From Ochromonas danica (Eukaryota; Sar; Chrysophyceae; Chromulinales; Chromulinaceae), in contig VKHL01000125.1 in NCBI GenBank assembly GCA_015146655.1, forward strand, positions 21,935 to 85,934: a stretch of 64,000 bases of DNA, read 5' to 3'. Numbering within the stretch: position 1 is the stretch's first letter; the number at the start of each line of letters is the position of its first letter. Position numbers and translations under genes: made by a program. The notes below the pieces were generated by a model. The model saw only the letters and a list, made by a program, of their open reading frames with translations. It made no database searches and was not told the origin of the DNA. Shown here piece after piece: positions 56,811 to 64,000 of this stretch.

Positions 56811-56847
56811 CTAGGTTTCCTAGTCCATAACCAAAGTTTAGTTTAGT

Positions 56848-56871
56848 TTAGGGTTAGGGTTAGGGTTAGGG
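56848..56871. repeat. Interstitial TTAGGG repeats (4 units)
   Basis: Four uninterrupted TTAGGG units preceded by degenerate TTTAGTTTAG. The G-rich strand is the + strand. Too short for a telomere; an internal relic or seed. Confidence 0.85.
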
Positions 56872-56965
56872 ACAGGTGCAGGGTTTAATAATCTAAAGTG
56901 TATGACGTGTAAACCTCCGTGAGACTTTTACACTTCCTGTCAACTGAAGACTAATAACGCATGAT

Positions 56966-57128
56966 CGGATGTGATAGTGAAGCAATGGTCTGCGAAGCCA
57001 TTCTGGACTTGGATTGACATCAAGTTGATGCACATGACGTCTAACACCTGTCAACGCATCAACTTGATGTCAATCCAAGTCCAGGATGGCTTCGCAGACC
57101 ATTGCTTTTTCTTTCACTATCACATCCG
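56966..57128. repeat. Long near-perfect hairpin (inverted repeat, about 66 bp arms)
   Basis: Left arm 56966-57031 and right arm 57056-57128 are reverse complements, with a 24-base loop. Over the 51 bp stem from AGCAATGGTCTGCG to GTTGATGC I see one mismatch; a few extra bases (TTTTCTT region) separate the outer 15 bp pairing GATGTGATAGTGA / TCACTATCACATC. Could be a small fold-back transposon, or a hairpin-RNA precursor if transcribed. Confidence 0.85.
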
Positions 57129-58171
57129 AATCTTCACTATATATACTTATGTCCGAAGTTAATTAGACGTTATAACTTGCAGATGAAATCAATAATCCCT
57201 ATCTTGTTTGGCACATTACGCAGGGAAAGCCAAATTGAGACATTTTTTATATTTTCACCATTTTCGAAGAATTCTCAATGGCTACTTCATTAAAATCGCT
57301 GAAAGTTTGACCATATATTTGAATGGTTATAGAAAATAGAGAAACGGTGTTTGCTGTGCAATATCTGCAATTGAAGCCTCAAAATTGTAATCTAAAAATG
57401 CTTTTTAAAATTCGTCAAAAACTGAGATACAGTCAACAATGAATCGTCAAACTGCGTCCGTTCGTATTACTAGTCATGTTTTATCTCTGGTTAAAAAGGA
57501 TTGCAGACATGCCTCATTGAATGTCGAGCAAATGTCTGAAGAAGATCAAATGACGAGGAAATGTCAGTTCCGCTGAGTGAATTGCATAACTTTTAGTGTA
57601 TTACATACATTTCCCACGCACTAATACTACTTCAAAGGTTAGAAGTAAAAGACCTTTTTGCATTTAAGAGCCAAAAGACTTCCAACATTGACGATTGAGG
57701 GTACCCAAAACATGTAGCATGTCCAATTGATGCCAATCACCTTTTTACCGCCGAATGGAAACAAGTTACACGACTGTAAATCGACTTGGAAAGAAAAACT
57801 AATATGATTTTGAAAACTGAATATCGACATCATTACGCCTCATGTAACTAATCGATTCAGATACGGTGAAGAATGCTCAGTCTTACTTCCAAATTAACTT
57901 GTTTAACATGAAAAGGAGGGATCCAGATGAAGTTGTAGGAGTTTGAGTACACTTGACTCTTTTTTATGTATGGGTGAAAATACAATTGCAAAAAGTTATT
58001 GTTTTGAATACAAAAAGTTATTGTTTTGATGAATATGTTCTTACTTAGATTCTGAATCAAACGCAGTTGAAATTATTGCATAATATTAATTACATCAAAA
58101 GTTATCTACAATAAACATTTTGTCTCAATTTCGCTTTCCCCGCGTGCATCAATCATAACCACATATCATTA

Positions 58172-59395
58172 TCATATGTCCATCCCACGCTCAGTAGGGA
58201 AAGGCGAAACTTCGCTTTCTTCAATCCCTGCATCTTCTAATCGTTTGCGATCCTCTTCCACCATTTTCAAAGGATCCCAATATTCCTGCTCTTTACGTTT
58301 TGCTTCCATAAAAGCAGCTTTCCTTTCTTGATGAGTAATCATAGCAAAAGAAGGACGATACACTTCCGGCTCTTGAAAGAACTGTGCACAAAAGACACAC
58401 ACACCAACTTCATCATAACACAATGGCACTGTATCATAAGAAGCTGCTGTCCCACTCCCATTCCCTCCACCTCCCGTCCCTTTCCCACTTTCACCATTCC
58501 CTTCATTCATCAAATCACGATAACTTAAACCAAGAAATACTGTTGAAGAAGAAAGCTTTCCAGACCATTTAATACGAATATCTACAATAGCTTTACGTGA
58601 TACCTTCATCGGAAGATTGACATAAAGGAAATCTTGTGTACAACATCCACAAGGGATTTTCTTTGTAACATCTAATGATTCTTCCATTTTGGCACGTTGT
58701 AAATCAGATACCAAAAGACGTTTCATCTCTCTTGCTAAAGAATTTTCTAGTTTCATTGTATTCTCCAGAGTTTCTTTGGCAAACATGATATTACGTTGTA
58801 TGGTACGCATACGTGCATCCTCTGGAATCCAATTTTCAACGGATGGTTTAGGTTTCGTTTGAGAGAAGCGATCATAGTTATCCGTCAATCTTCTTAATAT
58901 CATAGGCTTATTATTAGTGTTAGCAGTGTTGTTGTTATTGTTATTGTTGTTGTTATTGTTAGTAGCCGCGGTAGTGATAGCAGAGCGAAGGGGTGGTGGT
59001 CGACGAGGAGAAGCTAAAGGACTATCAGGTCTCACAACTGTTTCTATAGGAGGAAGTACACTAGGAGTTTTTGGCATCATAGCTAATCCTGAAATAGTGA
59101 CTTCCGCTGTCCGGCGATTACGAACAGATGATTCTTTCACTAAGGCAGAAACAAGATTAGCTAAGACAGTATCATCCTTACGATTCTGCTCTATTAACTC
59201 AGGAAGACGTAACCGCAATGCAATATCATACCATGAAAACATTGTTGCTTCATCTGATGGACGATTCCATTCTTGTCGGAAAGTTGATAATGTTTCTTTT
59301 AATTGTCGTCGAGAAAGAAAATCTTCTATCACAAGACAACAAAAATTTTCTAAAATAGCATCTGGTGGTAAGGGAAGAGCTGCGGTAGTGGCCAT
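58172..59395 (-). CDS. LisH-domain protein, unrecognised family
   Basis: 407 residues from the ATG at 59395; the open frame runs upstream to an in-frame ATG at 59458 (428 residues). Residues about 10-40 fit a LisH dimerisation motif (ILENFCCLVIEDFLSRRQLKETLSTF). A disordered stretch with poly-Asn follows, then a predicted coiled coil (AKETLENTMKLENSLAREMK). The C-terminal half has two cysteine pairs (CGCC near KKIP, and VCVFCAQFF), which could bind zinc, separated by a beta-rich KAIVDIRIKWSG segment. The end is charged and helical (ERKAAFMEAKRKEQEYWDP). LisH proteins often act at microtubules, centrosomes or cilia, but no specific family is recognised. Palindrome ATTCCATGGAAT lies 115 bp upstream (59509-59520). 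Confidence 0.65.
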   Translation of the reverse strand: MATTAALPLPPDAILENFCCLVIEDFLSRRQLKETLSTFRQEWNRPSDEATMFSWYDIALRLRLPELIEQNRKDDTVLANLVSALVKESSVRNRRTAEVTISGLAMMPKTPSVLPPIETVVRPDSPLASPRRPPPLRSAITTAATNNNNNNNNNNNTANTNNKPMILRRLTDNYDRFSQTKPKPSVENWIPEDARMRTIQRNIMFAKETLENTMKLENSLAREMKRLLVSDLQRAKMEESLDVTKKIPCGCCTQDFLYVNLPMKVSRKAIVDIRIKWSGKLSSSTVFLGLSYRDLMNEGNGESGKGTGGGGNGSGTAASYDTVPLCYDEVGVCVFCAQFFQEPEVYRPSFAMITHQERKAAFMEAKRKEQEYWDPLKMVEEDRKRLEDAGIEESEVSPFPTERGMDI

Positions 59396-59748
59396 TATCA
59401 CCAAATAATAATTTATCTTTCTCCAGTTCTTGTCAACAGTAAATCTCTCGACCAACAAAGCAGCCGTTACGGTTTACACCACGATCACACACTCATGAAC
59501 GATCATGGATTCCATGGAATAAACAAATCCACAGCCTGATGATGGTTACTGGTCTCGAATATGTAAAACAAAAATCATTATGCTATATCTGGATGTGCTA
59601 ACGACCTACTCAATAGGATTCTCTCCTATACATTAGAGGACGTTGAGCTTTGACGACTAATAAATATGCAACGGGTTGACTATGAGCTGTGGTGGCTCAA
59701 CCAAATCATATCATTTGAAAATCGAAATTAACTGCCGATATGACCAAG
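59396..59748. other. Intergenic, upstream of the LisH gene
   Basis: 353 bp with no gene. It contains the recurrent palindrome ATTCCATGGAAT (59509-59520) in the presumed LisH promoter. Confidence 0.4.
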
Positions 59749-59913
59749 TTTCTCTTTTCCTCACACCTTCATTGTTAATGAGTCTTGGACATGCGGCTTG
59801 ACTGCATGGTTGACTGGATCTCAATCTTCTCAGCCTACTAATCGTAGAAGCTCCTTCTCAGACTTCCTTCATTGTTTTCGCAATGATCCTCAATACACTG
59901 TGGGTTCTTGATC
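59749..59913 (+). pseudogene. Fragment A of a paralogue of the 18763-20124 gene
   Basis: About 165 bp that match, on the + strand, the coding sense of the intact gene from the SFSIPPPR region to RNDPQYTV, at roughly 85-90 percent by eye. Shared words include CTTCTCAGCC, AATCGTAGAAGCTCCTTCTC and CGCAATGATCCTCAATACAC. The match ends sharply at about 59913, and the paralogue resumes some 4 kb further on at fragment B. Small indels break the frame at its start. Confidence 0.8.
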
Positions 59914-60321
59914 GATCGCATCTGTCTGCTCCGCTAACTCACACTTTTCTGAATGATGCTTGAATGCGATGTTATTTATGGAAGGTGTTGATCCCCGATG
60001 ATGATGCAAGATAAATTTATAAAAATGGACGTATATTTTCGAATGCTGATGTTAAAGAATTGAATCAGTATAACGCCTAATTTGGAGATTGAAAAGAAGA
60101 ACAAAAGGAAGTTCAAGAAAAGCAAATATAGTGGACATTTAAAAAAAATCAAAATCTCCTTGACCATGTATGTTTGCATTGGGTCATGTTACTTAGAGTT
60201 TGGAAATATTAAAACACAATCACTACAATACAAGAGGACAACAATAATAGTGTGACTTCAATAATGTGTCTAAAGAGCAGAAGACCCTTTCGCTCCTTTG
60301 ACAACAATGAAAATTGTCCAA
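59914..60321. other. Non-coding stretch downstream of family copy 3
   Basis: 408 bp, AT-rich, with a 67-codon minus frame (59976-60179) of hydrophobic composition that is not recognisable. Presumed 3' flank of copy 3. Confidence 0.35.
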
Positions 60322-61707
60322 TTAGGATAGGGAAGCAGGATTTGTAAACATATCATACATCGTAAAATAACCAACACGCGATTCTTGCTCGGTTGCTTCA
60401 TCATCCGTTTCCTTCTTTGCTTCCCAGCAAGATCGTGAAAAGCTTTGGGCATCTTCTTGTCCCATGTTGGTTAAAATGAGCGCCTTTCTCTGTCTAACTG
60501 GAGAGAGATCCTCGGCAGGTCGTTTTTTTGGTCTCTCCTGTTTTTCATCCTGACAATACGAAGAACCACTTGTTCCATTGAAGGTATGTAGCATTTCCAT
60601 CACTTTATTGCCTGGAGGAAGAGCTGTCGTTGAAGAGTCCTTTTTCACATAGGGTTTGATTGCTTCTGTGAAGCCTCCAATCGGACCAGATAATTCGTCT
60701 GAATCTACGCTTTCGTAGTTATTATCATCATGATCATTCAAAGTCTTATCAGTATAATCGTCAAGATCAGTACAATCCATATCAGTACAATCTTCGATAT
60801 TCACATGGAAATCCTTAGCCGAATCACGATGAGTAATTACACGCTTCTTAGAGACTGACTGGTGAGACTCCTTCGCATCATTATTATTATCATTTGATGT
60901 TGTTGTTGATGATGATGATGATGATGATGACGACGACGACGACGATTTCATCAACTCTTCGTGAGATGGAAGCTCTGAAGAGACGACAGGAACAGGCTTT
61001 TCTTCTGAACCCTTGACTTTTCTGCTAGGCTTCTTCTCCTGACCTTTGGTCAACTCATTATAGATAATATGAAGTCGTTTGATCTCCGCTCCGAGACTCT
61101 TGAAGCTGCCTTGAAGACATTTGTGAATTCCCGCTAGAAATGCTGAGCTCTCCATCAAAGGCAGATCATTCGTATCAGCTTTCACGTAGTGTAAGGAGGT
61201 CTGGAGATAGTTATGGTAGTCCAACAGTACTTTCCACTCTTCTTCCAGTAAATCTCTGAAGTAATACTTACCCTCATAGTCCAAATCTTCGAACTTCACT
61301 TTCATTAACTCGATAGTGATATCCTGAGGCAGCCTCTCCGATCCCACGGCTCGGAAGGCGAGATTCACTACTGACAGCAGAAAACCTTTCCATTGACGTG
61401 GTTCTAGTTTCTTCTCCGGATTGTCGGATAAACGAGTCAAATCAAAGGCCTTCATCTTCTTTGCATGTGCTGTTAAGTCATAGTGTCCATCTATGAAGTA
61501 GTTTGGCAAAGCCTCTAAAACCTCCAGTAATAGTTTATGATATTCGATGCGATTGAGACAGCCATTCCATTTCAGGTGTTCGTAAGATTTACAAAGAACT
61601 CGTGGATTCTCTGTTGTGCCGCAAAGACCAATCAGCTTTTCATCCACTTGTTCAATATATTTCTTTTGGCAACATTTTGATGGAAGAAGCTTTTCATCAA
61701 GTGTCAT
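60322..61707 (-). CDS. Unrecognised family protein, copy 3
   Basis: 461 residues, single exon, same family as 26459-28582. The N-terminal 110 residues are recognisably related but diverged (CCQKKYIEQVDEKLIG against CCQDKYIKIVDKTLID; RVLCKSYEHLKWNGC against RVLCKSLEYLKWDSC). From WKGFLLSVVN to FKSLG the protein is identical except for one residue, and the DNA differs at only a few bases. A poly-Ser/Asp linker follows (not in copy 2). Then a block GPIGGFTEAIKPYVKKDSS to EMLHTFNGTSG is again near-identical in DNA. The C-terminus is unique (KKRPAEDLSPVRQRKALI, ending MYDMFTNPASLS). It has one repeat unit where copy 2 has three or more. Lies 203 bp downstream of the transposase stop on the same strand. 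Confidence 0.75.
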   Translation of the reverse strand: MTLDEKLLPSKCCQKKYIEQVDEKLIGLCGTTENPRVLCKSYEHLKWNGCLNRIEYHKLLLEVLEALPNYFIDGHYDLTAHAKKMKAFDLTRLSDNPEKKLEPRQWKGFLLSVVNLAFRAVGSERLPQDITIELMKVKFEDLDYEGKYYFRDLLEEEWKVLLDYHNYLQTSLHYVKADTNDLPLMESSAFLAGIHKCLQGSFKSLGAEIKRLHIIYNELTKGQEKKPSRKVKGSEEKPVPVVSSELPSHEELMKSSSSSSSSSSSSSTTTSNDNNNDAKESHQSVSKKRVITHRDSAKDFHVNIEDCTDMDCTDLDDYTDKTLNDHDDNNYESVDSDELSGPIGGFTEAIKPYVKKDSSTTALPPGNKVMEMLHTFNGTSGSSYCQDEKQERPKKRPAEDLSPVRQRKALILTNMGQEDAQSFSRSCWEAKKETDDEATEQESRVGYFTMYDMFTNPASLS

Positions 61708-61910
61708 TTTAATAGCAATTATTTTTGACTAATTTTTCTTTTCTTTTCTTGTTGTGTTTGTGTTTTTGTTTCGTTTGATGGGTTGTGATCTCATTCTTGT
61801 GAGAGTGGAGCGCCCCGCGCAATTACAACATGTGTACGCCAAAAAAGAAGGAAATGTTTTGCTTTGGGATTTCTTTTCAATATTAGTTTAGTAAAGTTGA
61901 AAAAATCAAG

Positions 61911-63344
61911 CTACTTAGATTTTCTTTCACGTTTCTTCTTGTTTGTGGGACCAGGCTCAAAGTTCTCTCGTTCTTCACCAAGAGCTGGACTCACATTTCT
62001 GCTTTGGAAAGCTATCCTTCCTTGGCCAAAGGCTTGCCCCCTTTTTCTTTTTACAGCTTCAAGAATAGCCTCAAACTCTCTTAAGACCGAAGCTGATCGA
62101 AGGGGCACGTCTCTATTGATTGGCCACAAGCCTGTGCGTTCCCAAGAAGTCTTGATCGGTAGAGGGGAATCTGCTGTTCGCAGACAATCAGCAAGAATTT
62201 GCAGATTGTGGTCCCTTCTTGTACCTGCATCTTCATTTTGACTTTGATTGTCTTCTTTGCTCTTTTGAGAGTAATACAGCTGCTTGAAGTGAAGATTTAC
62301 TCCGAGATCAAGCGGCTGGAGCAGGTGCGATGAATGGGCAGGAATAAAGAGGATTTCAATACCATTAGCCTCGAAATTTTCATGTTGCTCAATGATTGCA
62401 TTTCGCGAGCTGTGATTGTCGAGGATCAAGAGCGCTCGACGGTCTCCTAATCCATGTGTTTCTCGGATTTTCTTAACATCTTCAATAAATCCTTTAATAA
62501 GCACATTCTTCAGAATTTCGCCTGTGATAAACCCAGTTGACGACCCGGCAAGATTGAAAGCGCTCACAACACTGTCAGATAGAGTAGGGAAGGTCTTGAG
62601 AGGTAAAATTAGAAGAGGAGTTAGCAATTTGCCCGCTGCGCTGATAGTCAATAAAATAGTAGCGTAGTATGTTTGTCATTTTCCAACTCATCTTTTCATA
62701 CCGATCAAAGAACTCCCTAATAGTTGCAGCAGGAAGCAGCCGCTTCTAGCAGAGCGCATCGATACATTCAAAATCAAAAATCAAATTGCAAATTGGTCAC
62801 TGATAACGACTCTACGGGTCACTTACTTTCTCCATCGGCCGGGGTACGCGGACTCGAATCCCGTGCGCCTTAAGCATTGCCCTAGCAACTCCGGGGGTTA
62901 CCTCATGATAGGTTTCTAAATGTTGTTGCCGATGCACCTTCTGGATACTATTTGCCTGAAAATGAGGAAGGTTATTATGTGGAGATTCGACTTCAACACC
63001 GTGCTTACAATGTTTGCGGCCACTTTGTAAGTGACCGGAACTCCATTATCAGCCTCTCGCTGACACTCTTCTAAGAATTGTTGCTTTTCCTCTTTATTCA
63101 AGTGAGATGGATGCCCAACAACGCCCAAATCTCTTCCTTCTGAGTCTGCTTTCAAAGCTCCTTCAACAGCTGCCCTAGTCAAAGAAACCGCAGATGCAGC
63201 CTTCTGATGGCTGAAATGGTACTCATTTACAAGTTTTACAGCTTGATGATGTGGTGAAAGACCTCGAAATTCACTCGTACCGAGCAGCAGTCGAGGATCT
63301 TCCAATCTTTCCCCCCTGGCGGTGTTGTCAGGAAAGCAGCACAT
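61911..63344 (-). CDS. pogo/Tigger-like DDE transposase, probably incomplete
   Basis: Four exons can be read: 63009-63344, 62827-62955, 62702-62745 and 61911-62640, with introns of 53, 81 and 61 bp that start GTAAGC, GTAAGT and GTATGA and end in CAG, TAG and CAG. The joined frame is open for about 412 residues. The N-terminal part has a helix-turn-helix region (QAVKLVNEYHFSHQKAASAV) and a second helical DNA-binding region (VTPGVARAMLKAHGIRVRV). The C-terminal part is DDE_1: AAGKLLTPLLILPLK, LLILDNHSSRNAI (second catalytic Asp in LDNH), LFIPAHSSHLLQPLDLGV (third acidic residue). A segment with the first catalytic Asp, expected just before AAGKLL, is not seen, so this copy is probably inactive. 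The start is uncertain; the open frame extends to 63383. A Lys/Arg-rich tail (KKKRERKSK) ends it. Confidence 0.65.
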
Positions 63345-63383
63345 GTTGTAATTGCGTGGGGGCGCTCTATAGGGCCACCCCAC

Positions 63384-63897
63384 CCCTCCACCCCTCCAGA
63401 CTGTTGCAACATCTGGGAATGTGAAGAATCTGGCATTTTGGACTGCTTTTCGCGAAGCATCACCTATGGCAAAAACCCATACTATATGGCATATGAACCC
63501 ATGAACCTGCTGAATTACTGTACCGATCCAGCCCTCTTGAAACGGAGAAGCTGGCTCTCCGCTATGGAATTTCTAATCGCAGTGTTCGAAAGATTCGTGC
63601 AGGAATGAGCATGGATATGTTTCGACTCTCTCTTTATTCATGCGGATTGAGGAGAAAGTTGAAGACTTCATCGAAATCTTACGAATTAATTTCTTTCCTA
63701 CTAGCAGTGTCAGTGAAAAGAACTTACTATTTGCAAAGACAAAAAATATCCTCGAAGAAAGCTGTAATAACAGTCGCGCCAATTCAAAAAGTAGTGCCCA
63801 TTTGCAAGCACCTAGCAAAGTTTCGTCGAAGATAAGATATCGATTTCACTACTCCTCATGGCGAAGCTGATGAACATAGTCGAGTCGATCATGCTCC
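63384..63897. other. Non-coding right part of the insertion
   Basis: A 75-codon minus frame from the ATG at 63463 overlaps the transposase 5' end in another frame and might be a leading exon. 63605-63870 has overlapping + frames (76 codons) of unrecognised, charged sequence. A C-rich run (63377-63399) is present. No terminal repeat is recognised. Confidence 0.35.
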
Positions 63898-64000
63898 CAA
63901 AGTATGAACCGTGGCCGTGTGAGCAATAAGAACGCAAGAATTACTGAGCGCTTGGCAGCTTTGAGAGTCAACAATAAGTAAACAATCAATGTCATGAGAG
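63898..64000 (+). pseudogene. Fragment B of the paralogue of the 18763-20124 gene (runs off the window)
   Basis: About 100 bp matching the last codons and stop of the intact gene at about 95 percent by eye: the words AATAAGAACGCAAGAATTAC, TGAGCGCTTGGCAGCTTTG and AGAGTCAACAATAAGTAAAC are shared exactly with the reverse complement of 18756-18838. The reading GRVSNKNARITERLAALRVN versus GRVNNKNARITERLAALRVN includes the same stop codon. Same orientation and order as fragment A. The copy continues past the window edge. Confidence 0.85.

Larger units (their letters stand above)
56281..58171. other. 1.9 kb non-coding region with fold-back and telomere-like sequences
   Basis: No convincing gene. 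It holds, in order, a perfect palindrome (56765-56810), four TTAGGG units (56848-56871), and a long hairpin (56966-57128). Downstream is AT-rich DNA with only short frames, for example 45 codons from ATG 57439 to 57576, whose product I do not recognise. GC-rich CTGCTG words (56590-56620) lie in the FtsH upstream region. Confidence 0.6.
59914..63897. mobile_element. Inferred insertion carrying a pogo-like transposase and family copy 3
   Basis: About 4 kb lies between two collinear fragments of one gene copy, which suggests an inserted element plus loss of about 180 bp of target. Inside, on the minus strand, are a transposase gene (61911-63344) and copy 3 of the unrecognised family (60322-61707), 203 bp apart. 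I could not find convincing terminal inverted repeats or a TA target duplication, so the true ends are unknown and more than one event may be involved. Confidence 0.5.

Noticed and set aside
57439-57576. 45-codon frame in the 1.9 kb non-coding region
   Set aside because: No recognisable sequence, length within chance expectation.
62838-62870. GACTCGAATCCCG resembles the T-arm of a tRNA, hinting at a tRNA-derived SINE
   Set aside because: No matching anticodon or D-arm is seen, and the sequence reads in frame as part of a transposase exon on the minus strand.
59914-63897. Terminal inverted repeats for the inserted element
   Set aside because: GATCGA words near both ends were compared but do not form a convincing inverted pair or target duplication.

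Overview
This is nuclear DNA from a eukaryote, most likely a photosynthetic stramenopile (ochrophyte alga). The clearest pointer is an intact fucoxanthin/chlorophyll-binding light-harvesting gene at 38743-39336, whose N-terminus has a signal peptide followed by an Ala-Phe-Ala-Pro motif, typical of plastid targeting through a secondary plastid. Other eukaryotic marks are short GT-AG introns (mostly 50-450 bp), AT-rich codon use, dense microsatellites and homopolymer-coding tracts, TTAGGG repeats, and genes of the endomembrane, cilium, mitochondrion and rRNA-processing systems. The class cannot be fixed from the window. There are no operons; genes are packed as divergent or convergent pairs.

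Layout. 1-5344: partial VPS53 (-) diverging from a choline-transporter-like protein (+). 5345-9955: type IA (bacterial-type) DNA topoisomerase I rebuilt from four exons. 10250-15982: XRN1-type exoribonuclease. 16639-18585: TIR/SAM-like/armadillo protein. 18763-20124: unrecognised two-exon gene. 20707-23540: ciliary dynein-2 intermediate chain WDR60. 24012-25142: unrecognised regulator-like gene. 25438-28582: truncated copy and full copy of an unrecognised gene family. 28976-36235: four-helix membrane protein, WD40 protein (MEP50-like), dihydroxyacetone kinase, glycosylasparaginase and LAS1. 36708-40073: secretory-pathway sulfotransferase with a proline-rich stalk, diverging from the light-harvesting gene. 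40074-46419: five-exon LRR-IQ-EF-hand protein. 47043-50990: membrane-PX-DEP-PX protein. 51505-53229: Sec14-like protein. 53738-56280: mitochondrial m-AAA protease (FtsH/AFG3-like). 58172-59395: LisH protein.

The right end (56.3-64 kb) is accessory. It holds TTAGGG units, a palindrome and a long near-perfect hairpin, then two collinear fragments of a paralogue of the 18763-20124 gene. Between these fragments lies about 4 kb carrying a pogo-like transposase gene and a third member of the unrecognised family.

The most unusual items are three. First, the family with near-identical DNA cores but diverged ends (25.4, 26.5 and 60.3 kb), one member of which sits next to the transposase. Second, the TIR-SAM-ARM protein, which uses SARM1-type modules in reverse order. 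Third, a palindromic ATTCCATGGAAT motif that recurs upstream of several unrelated genes. All function calls come from reading motifs; nothing was searched.
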